Assembly (NCBI GenBank): GCA_021151605.1
Contig: JAGKWZ010000257.1
Location: 1-20,242 of the forward strand
DNA length: 20,242 nt
Direction of reading: 5' to 3'
From: Verrucomicrobiaceae bacterium
Lineage (GTDB): Bacteria; Verrucomicrobiota; Verrucomicrobiia; Verrucomicrobiales; Verrucomicrobiaceae
Of this stretch, positions 8,581 through 14,660 are shown one piece after another; the first letter of the stretch is position 1, and each line of letters opens with the position of its first letter. The translations under genes and the position numbers were made by a program. Below the pieces are notes generated by a model. The model saw nothing but the letters and a program-made list of their open reading frames with translations, made no database searches and had not been told where the DNA came from.

Positions 8581-9260
8581 AGGGCAGGCTCCCTGATGGC
8601 ACTGCCTTCGCTTCCAGCACCATCCTCGGGCCACGTGGAGAGTTTTTAGTCTATCAGAGTCTCTACAAACGGCCTGGCAGTGTCCTCAGCTCCCTTCGTC
8701 TGGGAACCGAGCCGACCGCCACCGCTGGCGACCCCGTCTTTGTGGTGACAGAAGCCTCGACCTGGTACAAACCGGCTCAGACTGCGGCAGGAGAGATCTA
8801 CAGGAACGGGATCTCTCACGTGGGCCTCAGCTTTGGCGGTGGGCGCGCGCCAGTGACCACACCAGGTCAGATCGTCCTCGGGTTGCCTGACATGGATGAC
8901 AACGCCTACATTGTTATCTCCGGCGCCGGAGCCAACCTCTCCGACACCAACCCTGAAACCTACTTCCGCATCAGGCCCAGCGGAGCCACGGTGATGAAAA
9001 CCGGAGAAAACAATCCTGCCAGGATCACGGTCACCGTGAAGCCAGGCACCTTGGAATTCAGCGGCGGATTCACCCTGAAGAATAGTGAGCCAGTCCTCAC
9101 CCGCAGTGCCACCTTCCAGGGCGTCTTCATCCAGCAAAGTGATGGCTCTAAGCTAGGGAGTGGCTTTTTCACGCTCAAGCAACTGCCAGATCCCCCTGCC
9201 ACGACAGTGACAACAGCGCCCAGCTACACTGGACAGGTAGAAATCTACCCCAGCCAGTAA
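8305..9260 (+). repeat. Super-repeat unit 3: module only, with an internal deletion
   Basis: Contains only the ~400-residue module. Against units 1 and 2 it lacks about 78-86 codons between SGKL and the YAGQYTF segment (junction near 8455-8466). The change is not a multiple of three, so the two halves are in different frames. The module ends at SYTGQVEIYPSQ, at the place where the first two copies lead into Calx-beta. Confidence 0.75.
8460..9260 (+). pseudogene. Out-of-frame C-terminal part of the giant modular protein
   Basis: From 8460 this frame reads LYAGQYTFSIQ, then FASCAVPANG, GRLPDGTAF, LGPRGEFLVYQSLYKRPGS and onward to a TAA at 9258-9260. It aligns step by step with the second half of modules 1 and 2: YAGVYNF, VVPTSGTF, GMLADGTTF, LGPDGQFLIYQPIYKVPGS in copy 2. 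It is therefore the true C-terminus of the gene starting at 3397, separated by a frame-shifting deletion. A GTG at 8550 could start a 236-codon protein, but it has no signal peptide and begins mid-domain, so independent expression is unlikely. Alternatives are an assembly error in repeat-rich DNA or a recent mutation. Confidence 0.75.
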
Positions 9261-9285
9261 GCCCATCCCAAGTGGCGGGCTGAGA

Positions 9286-10590
9286 TCACGCCATCACCGC
9301 AGGCTGACCGGTGCATTCCAGGACGGAGTGCCACAGCTCCTGCGTGGGATCGACCTTGCGGCGTCCGTGGATGACTAGCTCCAGCGGCAGATGCACAAAG
9401 GAACCGTGCCAGCGGCCCACGAGCATGCCTGTTTTCCCCGCCATAGCAGCGTGGACGGCGGATTGGGCGAGGCGTGAGCAATAGACATTGTCCTGCGCAT
9501 TCGCCGGGACGCTGCGGACGATGTAGCTGGGGTCGATGTACTTCAGATTCACCTCCATGCGGCGCTCTTTGAAGAAGCCGTTGATCCGCTCCTTCATGAA
9601 CTGGCCGATGTCCCCATAGCGCTTGTTCCCGCTGGCGTCAGTGGCGTCGCTCGTCTGCATCAGGTGCTGGCCCGCGCCCTCAGCCACCACGATGACTGCG
9701 CTGCCGCGCTTCGAAAGACGGTGGCGGAGGGACTCCAGCAGGCCGCCATCGCCATCGAGTTCAAAAGGCACCTCGGGGATGAGCACGAAATCGACATTGC
9801 TGCCCGCCAGCGCTGCGTAGCAGGAGATGAAGCCGGAGTCGCGCCCCATGAGCTTCACCAAGCCCACACCATTCACCGCGCCGGTGGCCTCTACATAGGC
9901 GCACTTCACCGCCTGCACGGCGGCATCAAAGGCGCTCTCGAAGCCGAAGCTCTTGTCCAGGTAGCGGATGTCGTTGTCGATGGTCTTCGGGATGCCGACG
10001 ACTGACTTTTTCAGCCCACGTCGCTCGATTTCCTTCACGATCTCCGCCGCGCCACGCAGGGTGCCGTCACCGCCGATCACGAAGAGGATGTCCACCTTCA
10101 TGTCTTCCAGCGTGTCCACCATCTCGCCGATGTCCTGCTGCCCGCGTGAGCTGCCAAGCATCGTGCCTCCAAAATGATGTGCCTGCTCCACGGATGAAGG
10201 CCGCAGCAGCAGCGGCGTATGCCCGTAGCGCTGCACGAGCCCTTCATAGCCGTAACGGAAGCCGTAGGTGCGCGAGACGCCGTATTGCAGATGGCAGCGG
10301 TTCACGAGACCGCGGATGATGTCATTCAGCCCCGGGCAAAGGCCGCCGCAGGTGACGATCCCGACCGTGGTGCGCGCCGGGTCAAAGAAGACCTTTTCGC
10401 GTGGTCCAGCCTCCTCGTAGCTCGGCGTGGACACATCCCGCCCGTCTTCCAGCAGATGGCTGTGGTAGAGGATGCGGTCGATGGCGTCTTCTTTAAAGGG
10501 GGCCGAGATTGCTCCGGCCCGCGCGAGAGGCGAAGTGAAAAGGCAGGGGCCGAGCGTGGGAATGCTCGTATCAGGCGGCGCGGGTGTCAT
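9286..10590 (-). CDS. pfkA: 6-phosphofructokinase, plant-type ATP-dependent group
   Basis: A cytoplasmic glycolytic enzyme that phosphorylates fructose 6-phosphate at C1. The family landmarks are present: CGGLCPGLND (81-90), GGDGT (173-177), PKTIDND (201-207, catalytic Asp), MGRDSG (248-253), PEVPF, and YIDPSYIVRSVPANAQD near the C-terminus. A Gly in GGDGT, where pyrophosphate-dependent enzymes have Asp, together with Lys in PKTIDND, is the combination of plant and trypanosome ATP-dependent enzymes rather than the short E. coli PfkA type. At 434 residues it carries an N-terminal extension of about 70 residues, as that group does. ATP as the donor is inferred from one residue and needs assay. 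It lies 50 bp after hemA on the same strand and may be read from the same transcript. Confidence 0.92.
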   Translation of the reverse strand: MTPAPPDTSIPTLGPCLFTSPLARAGAISAPFKEDAIDRILYHSHLLEDGRDVSTPSYEEAGPREKVFFDPARTTVGIVTCGGLCPGLNDIIRGLVNRCHLQYGVSRTYGFRYGYEGLVQRYGHTPLLLRPSSVEQAHHFGGTMLGSSRGQQDIGEMVDTLEDMKVDILFVIGGDGTLRGAAEIVKEIERRGLKKSVVGIPKTIDNDIRYLDKSFGFESAFDAAVQAVKCAYVEATGAVNGVGLVKLMGRDSGFISCYAALAGSNVDFVLIPEVPFELDGDGGLLESLRHRLSKRGSAVIVVAEGAGQHLMQTSDATDASGNKRYGDIGQFMKERINGFFKERRMEVNLKYIDPSYIVRSVPANAQDNVYCSRLAQSAVHAAMAGKTGMLVGRWHGSFVHLPLELVIHGRRKVDPTQELWHSVLECTGQPAVMA

Positions 10591-10640
10591 GGTTGGCTGC
10601 CATCAGCTAAGCAGGAGCAGTGCCAGGGGTGCACCTTCCC

Positions 10641-11684
10641 TCACCTGCCCGTGAACCCAAACTTCGTGAGCTGCTCCTCGATGATCTGCTCGCAGGCGGC
10701 GAGCTGCTTTTCGCGCTCGCGGCGGCCTTCGTCGGCGATGGCTTGGAGGGCGTCGATGTCGTAGAGATAGACGCCTTCGATGTCGTTCACCTGCGGGTCC
10801 ACATCTCGCGGCACAGCGATGTCGATGACGAGCAGCGGCTCCCAGCGGCGCTTGCGCATCACCTCGCGGATGAGCTCCGGCTTGATGATGAAATGCGGCG
10901 CGCTGGTGCTGGAGATGATCACATCCACCTCATGCAGGGCGGACTCCCATTCATCAAAGCGGATGGCTTTGCCCTTCATCTCCGCCGCCAACTCCACAGC
11001 GCGGTCGTGGCTGCGGTTCGAGACGATGATGCTCTGCGCACCGCGTGAAAGCAGGCTTTGCGCGCAGGTGCGGCTCATTTCGCCAGCGCCGACGAGCATG
11101 ACGCGGCATTTGTTCAGGTCGTGGACCTTCTCCGCCAAGTCCACCGCGACGCTGCCGACACTGGTGGAGCCGCGCTGGATGCTGGTCTCGTTGCGCACTT
11201 TTTTGCCGACGGTGAAGGCCTGCTGGAAGAGCTTGTTCAGTGTGCGACTGGTGGTGCCAGCGCCGAGCGCATTTTGGTAGGCAGCTTTCACCTGGCCAAA
11301 GATCTCCGTCTCGCCCAGCACCATGCTGTCCAGCCCGCTCACGACACGGAAAAGGTGCCGCGCGGCTTCAGCGGAGTCGAGTTTGTAGGTCACCAGCGCC
11401 TCCGCCTGCTCGGGTGCCAGTTCAAAGCGGCGGACGAGGTAGTCCACGAGAGTCTCATGGGCCAGGTGGGGGCTCTCATGAGCATGCGTGGCGTAGAGCT
11501 CGACACGATTGCAGGTGCTCAGGACCACACCTTCCTCGAATCCAGGCAGGCCGCGTACCTGCTGCACCGCCTCTGTCACCTGGGCTTCAGGGAAGGCCAC
11601 GCGCTCACGCACCTCGACAGGTGTCGTGCGGTAGTTCAGGCCGAGGCAGACCAGTTGGGTAGGGGCGGGAACTGGATCAGCCAT
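10641..11684 (-). CDS. hemA: Glutamyl-tRNA reductase, short form
   Basis: Catalyses the NADPH-dependent reduction of glutamyl-tRNA(Glu) to glutamate-1-semialdehyde, the first step of C5-pathway tetrapyrrole synthesis. The catalytic Cys58 sits in STCNRVELY. The SGLDSMVLGETEI segment (116-128) and the nucleotide-binding MLVGAGEMS (196-204) are both clear. The protein is 347 residues, compared with about 418 in E. coli. It ends just after the helix EREKQLAACEQIIEEQL, so the C-terminal dimerisation domain is essentially missing. Chlamydial enzymes are, from memory, similarly short. The start codon overlaps the end of the upstream membrane-protein gene by 8 bp, which indicates translational coupling. 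Confidence 0.95.
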   Translation of the reverse strand: MADPVPAPTQLVCLGLNYRTTPVEVRERVAFPEAQVTEAVQQVRGLPGFEEGVVLSTCNRVELYATHAHESPHLAHETLVDYLVRRFELAPEQAEALVTYKLDSAEAARHLFRVVSGLDSMVLGETEIFGQVKAAYQNALGAGTTSRTLNKLFQQAFTVGKKVRNETSIQRGSTSVGSVAVDLAEKVHDLNKCRVMLVGAGEMSRTCAQSLLSRGAQSIIVSNRSHDRAVELAAEMKGKAIRFDEWESALHEVDVIISSTSAPHFIIKPELIREVMRKRRWEPLLVIDIAVPRDVDPQVNDIEGVYLYDIDALQAIADEGRREREKQLAACEQIIEEQLTKFGFTGR

Positions 11685-12459
11685 GCGTCGTCACGAGCCA
11701 GAGTGAGATGAAAGGAATGATAAACCCGACCGCCGCCAGCCAGGCGGTCTGTCTGGGTGACAGCACATGCCGCCACATGACGAGTCCGATCACTGCGTAG
11801 AGCCCCCACACCGCCCAGGCGAAGATCAGCTTCGGGTTTGAGATCGGCGTGTTGAGTTTAAAGGAGACCGCGAGGCTGGCACTCAGCAGGATGACGCCCA
11901 GCAAAATCAGTTTTTGGATCGCCTTCGCCAGATCCTGGATCGGCGGAAGCTGGTAAAACAGGCCGCTGATGCGGTGCCGCTTCAGCAATCTCTCCTGTAG
12001 CAAATACATGACCCCCGTGATGCAACCCAGGGCAAACGCCGCATAGGCGATCAGAGCCAGCGCTGCGTGAAGCTCCACGTAGGGATCGATCTTCGCCTTC
12101 TGCGCATAGTCGGGAAAGGCATTCGGCAGCACAAAGGCCAGCACATGCATGGCAGTGACGACCGGCGCGGTGAAGACTCCCAGTAAAGAAACGCGATAGG
12201 CCGGCCCGACGAGGAAGTAGAGCAACACCACACTCCAGGAGATGAAGACCAGCACATCAGAGAGGCTCTTCATCGGGCACTGGCCCACTGCTTGCCCGCG
12301 CAGATAGACGGCCCCAGTTTGCAGCAGGAAGCCGATCAGCATCGCGATCCACTGCCGACTCGGACGCCAGTGGCTACTCACCAGCGCACGCACCGCAGGC
12401 ACGACCGCTGCGAGGAACGCAGCCGTGGCGAGTAGGAGCAATTGACGGTCGAGAGGCAT
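11677..12459 (-). CDS. ccsA: CcsA/HemX-family cytochrome c assembly membrane protein
   Basis: An integral membrane protein of 260 residues with about eight predicted hydrophobic segments (roughly 6-22, 37-53, 65-85, 93-112, 129-153, 182-199, 211-229, 239-257). GQCPMKSLSDVLVFISW (residues 59-75) and SNPKLIFAWAVWGLYA (207-222) match conserved parts of the cytochrome c assembly (CcsA/CcmC/YpjD/HemX) family. His105 and His131 are candidate haem ligands. The tryptophan-rich WWD loop of true CcsA is not evident, so a HemX-like role that supports glutamyl-tRNA reductase is as likely as haem export. Overlap with hemA by 8 bp is the same arrangement as hemA-hemX in Gram-positives, with the order reversed. 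The start is preceded by a C-run with no Shine-Dalgarno. Confidence 0.82.
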   Translation of the reverse strand: MPLDRQLLLLATAAFLAAVVPAVRALVSSHWRPSRQWIAMLIGFLLQTGAVYLRGQAVGQCPMKSLSDVLVFISWSVVLLYFLVGPAYRVSLLGVFTAPVVTAMHVLAFVLPNAFPDYAQKAKIDPYVELHAALALIAYAAFALGCITGVMYLLQERLLKRHRISGLFYQLPPIQDLAKAIQKLILLGVILLSASLAVSFKLNTPISNPKLIFAWAVWGLYAVIGLVMWRHVLSPRQTAWLAAVGFIIPFISLWLVTTHG

Positions 12460-12574
12460 GTTGGGGGGATGCAGTTACGCGAGAACCCATACTGCTGGCA
12501 ACTGCGACTTCTTCCCCACTCTTGAGGTCGTATGCCTTGACTCACCTCCGCATCGCCTCTCTTACTGCCCGCTC

Positions 12575-13063
12575 ATGACCTCTCCCGACTGGCAAAACTG
12601 GCAGCCTGGCATCCGTGCCACGCTGATGTTCATCGTCGATGAGCAGGCTCAAACCGTGCTCCTCATCCGCAAAAAACGCGGCCTCGGCGCTGGCAAGATC
12701 AACGGCCCCGGCGGCAAGATCGATCCCGGTGAAACTAGCCTGGAATGCGCCATCCGGGAGACTCAGGAGGAACTCGGCGTCACCGCCTTTGAGCCCGTAA
12801 AGCACGGCGAGCTTTGGTTCCAGTTCGTCGATGGGCTCGCCCTCCATGTCGATGTCTTCCGCGCCACCCGCTGGGAGGGTGAAGCCATCGAAACCCCGGA
12901 GGCCATTCCGCTCTGGACCTCGCTCGCCGCCCTGCCCTTTGACGAAATGTGGGCCGACGACCGCTTCTGGCTCGCCGAGCTGCTCATCGAAAAGAAGCAC
13001 TTCACCGGGAAATTCCTCTTTGATGACGACACCATGCTCTCGAACGAAGTCGTCTGGCACTAA
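12575..13063 (+). CDS. MTH1-like Nudix hydrolase (8-oxo-dGTP diphosphatase type)
   Basis: A 162-residue Nudix protein expected to hydrolyse oxidised or non-canonical nucleoside triphosphates to monophosphates. The complete Nudix box is visible: GGKIDPGE, then REtqEELGV (G-x5-E-x7-RE-U-x-EE-x-G-U). NGPGGK before the box, and MWADDRFWLAELLIEKKHFTGKF near the C-terminus, resemble human MTH1 (NUDT1), where the matching D/W/F residues bind the base. The ATG at 12575 was chosen because homology begins just after it. The frame stays open upstream to 12458, but that extra stretch is Cys-rich, unrelated, and would overlap the divergent ccsA promoter region. The strong terminator at 13086-13115 lies just after its stop. 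Confidence 0.88.
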   Translation: MTSPDWQNWQPGIRATLMFIVDEQAQTVLLIRKKRGLGAGKINGPGGKIDPGETSLECAIRETQEELGVTAFEPVKHGELWFQFVDGLALHVDVFRATRWEGEAIETPEAIPLWTSLAALPFDEMWADDRFWLAELLIEKKHFTGKFLFDDDTMLSNEVVWH

Positions 13064-13085
13064 TCCTCACCATTTCACCACGCAA

Positions 13086-13115
13086 AAAGGCTGCCTGGAG
13101 ATTCAGGCAGCCTTT
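13086..13115 (-). terminator. Intrinsic terminator shared by convergent rpsU and the Nudix gene
   Basis: A perfect 12-bp stem (AAAGGCTGCCTG/CAGGCAGCCTTT) with a 6-nt loop GAGATT. On the minus strand the stem is followed by a run of T (from the five A at 13084-13088), which suits rpsU best. On the plus strand only three T lie in the stem end, so termination of the Nudix transcript is weaker but likely. Confidence 0.9.
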
Positions 13116-13147
13116 CAGAATAGCAGGTTGGGGACTTCAGCGGGCGC

Positions 13148-13381
13148 TTACGCCGCAGCTTCTGGAGCACCTTCGGTCGGAGCCTTTGGCATCGTGAAGC
13201 GGAAGCGGATCTTGCCACGCTTGGCGGCAGCACGGGCCTTACGCTTGGTGCGCTCCTTTGGAGTTTCGTGAGCGCGCAGACGGCGGACTTCTTCGAAGAT
13301 GCCTTCCATCTCGAGCTTGGTCTTCAGGCGCTTCAGAGCGCGGTCGATCGGCTCACCTTTGCGGATTTGAACTTCGGGCAT
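13148..13381 (-). CDS. rpsU: 30S ribosomal protein bS21
   Basis: A 77-residue basic protein with the bS21 pattern: RKGEPIDRALKRLKTKLEMEGI at the start, then EEVRRLRAHETPKERTKRKARAA (residues 30-52). The family average is about 70 residues; this one has a short Ala/Pro/Glu tail. It is a late-assembling small-subunit protein near the anti-Shine-Dalgarno end of 16S rRNA. It is transcribed alone from its own promoter (13418-13445) and ends at a strong terminator. Confidence 0.95.
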   Translation of the reverse strand: MPEVQIRKGEPIDRALKRLKTKLEMEGIFEEVRRLRAHETPKERTKRKARAAAKRGKIRFRFTMPKAPTEGAPEAAA

Positions 13382-13417
13382 ATCTGGGAACAGGGGTGGG
13401 GTTGAAAAAGGGCCGCG

Positions 13418-13445
13418 ATACTACGAGCCCGACCCCATCCGTCAA
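13418..13445 (-). promoter_or_regulatory. Predicted sigma-70-like promoter of rpsU
   Basis: On the minus strand TTGACG (13445-13440) and TAGTAT (13423-13418) are separated by 16 bp, which would start transcription about 30 nt before the rpsU ATG. The -35 box matches consensus at 5 of 6 bases and the -10 box at 4 of 6. The predicted leader is C-rich with no Shine-Dalgarno. Confidence 0.5.
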
Positions 13446-13524
13446 CCGGAAAGATGGCTCTCTCGTGACCTGCGGGTTGCACCTGCGCCTAAGCCGTCCA
13501 TCATCGCCGCCCCTCGCTGCCGTA

Positions 13525-13546
13525 GAACGAGTTTCCAAACTCGTTC
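13525..13546. repeat. 22-nt perfect palindrome between rpsU and pheS
   Basis: GAACGAGTTT and AAACTCGTTC flank a two-base CC centre, forming a 10-bp stem 33 bp before the pheS start. No T-run follows directly, so it is not a standard terminator. It could be a dispersed REP-like element, an operator or a leader hairpin. Confidence 0.55.
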
Positions 13547-13579
13547 CCTCCGGCATGATTTTCCCGCCCTCACCCTGCC

Positions 13580-14605
13580 ATGCTCACTGAACTCGACTCT
13601 CTCAAATCCGAAGCCCTCGCCTCCCTCACCACCCTGACGGATGAAGCCGCGCTGGAGGCCTTCCGCATCGACTACCTGGGCAAAAAGGGCAAGCTCACCG
13701 CCCTCAGCGCCGGGATGCGCGATGTGCCGGTCGATCTGAAAAAAGAAGTCGGCGCCAAGCTCAACGAAGTCCGCGATGCCATCACGGGCGAGCTCGCCAG
13801 CCGCAAGGAAGCCCTGCAAAACGCCAAGGACGCCGAAGCCGTTGCAGGCATCGACCTCAGCCTCCCGGGCCGCCCCGGCGCAGGTGTCGGCACGCTGCAC
13901 CCGCTCACCCAGATCCGCGATCTCGCTGTGCGCACCCTGCGCCGCATGGGCTTCACGCTGGCGGATGGACCCGAAGTCGAGACCGAGTGGCATTGCTTCG
14001 ACGCGCTGAACACGCCCGCCGATCACCCTGCCCGCAATGAGAGCGACACCTTCTACATGCCTGACGGCAAGCTCCTCCGCACCCACACCTCCAGCGTGCA
14101 GATCCGCACCATGGAGACGGTGAAAGCTTTGCCCGTCCGCATCATCGCCCCCGGTGCCGCCTATCGCCGCGATGAGATCGACGCCACCCACCTCAGCGTC
14201 TTCAATCAGATCGAGGCCCTCTATGTGGATAAAAACGTCAGCCTCGCCGACCTCAAAGGCACGCTGGAGTTCTTCTTCCGCGAGGTCTTCGGCCCCGGCA
14301 CCGCCGTCCGCTTCCGCCCGCACTTCTTCCCCTTCACCGAGCCCAGCTTCGAGATCGACGTGAAGCTCGAAGCCAAAGGCAAAGAAGCCCGCTGGATCGA
14401 AATCGCCGGCTGCGGCATGGTCGATCCCGCCGTCTTCGCCGCTGTGAGCAAAACTCGCGGTGATGCTTTGTTTGATCCCGAGCAAGTCACAGGATTTGCT
14501 TTTGGGATGGGTCTGGATCGTCTGGCGATGATCCTCCACGGCATCTCCGATATCCGCCACCTCATCGAAAATGACGTGCGCTTCCTCAACCAGTTCGCCG
14601 CCTGA
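13580..14605 (+). CDS. pheS: Phenylalanyl-tRNA synthetase alpha subunit
   Basis: The catalytic subunit of the (alpha-beta)2 class II synthetase that charges tRNA(Phe). At 341 residues it is close to E. coli length. The N-terminal coiled-coil arm (about 1-90) includes DYLGKKGKLTAL. Class II motif 2 lies around APGAAYRRDEIDATH, the substrate region contains RTHTSSVQIRTM and FRPHFFPFTEPSFEID, and motif 3 is GFAFGMGLDRLAM. The Ala of GFAFG is the position that sets the size of the amino-acid pocket in E. coli PheS. It lies 55 bp before pheT and is almost certainly co-transcribed. The start is preceded by CACCCTGCC, with no Shine-Dalgarno. Confidence 0.97.
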   Translation: MLTELDSLKSEALASLTTLTDEAALEAFRIDYLGKKGKLTALSAGMRDVPVDLKKEVGAKLNEVRDAITGELASRKEALQNAKDAEAVAGIDLSLPGRPGAGVGTLHPLTQIRDLAVRTLRRMGFTLADGPEVETEWHCFDALNTPADHPARNESDTFYMPDGKLLRTHTSSVQIRTMETVKALPVRIIAPGAAYRRDEIDATHLSVFNQIEALYVDKNVSLADLKGTLEFFFREVFGPGTAVRFRPHFFPFTEPSFEIDVKLEAKGKEARWIEIAGCGMVDPAVFAAVSKTRGDALFDPEQVTGFAFGMGLDRLAMILHGISDIRHLIENDVRFLNQFAA

Positions 14606-14660
14606 GCGCCTGCTTGCCCCTTCCTTGACGAATCTTTGACCTCCTGACTGCCCCCATCCC

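Noticed and set aside
9258..9280. AGCCC...GGGCT hairpin between the giant gene and pfkA as a terminator
   Set aside because: It has only a 5-bp stem, a 12-nt loop and no T-run on either strand.
12458..12574. N-terminal extension of the Nudix protein from 12458
   Set aside because: The extension is unlike any Nudix N-terminus and overlaps the divergent ccsA start. Homology begins just after the ATG at 12575.
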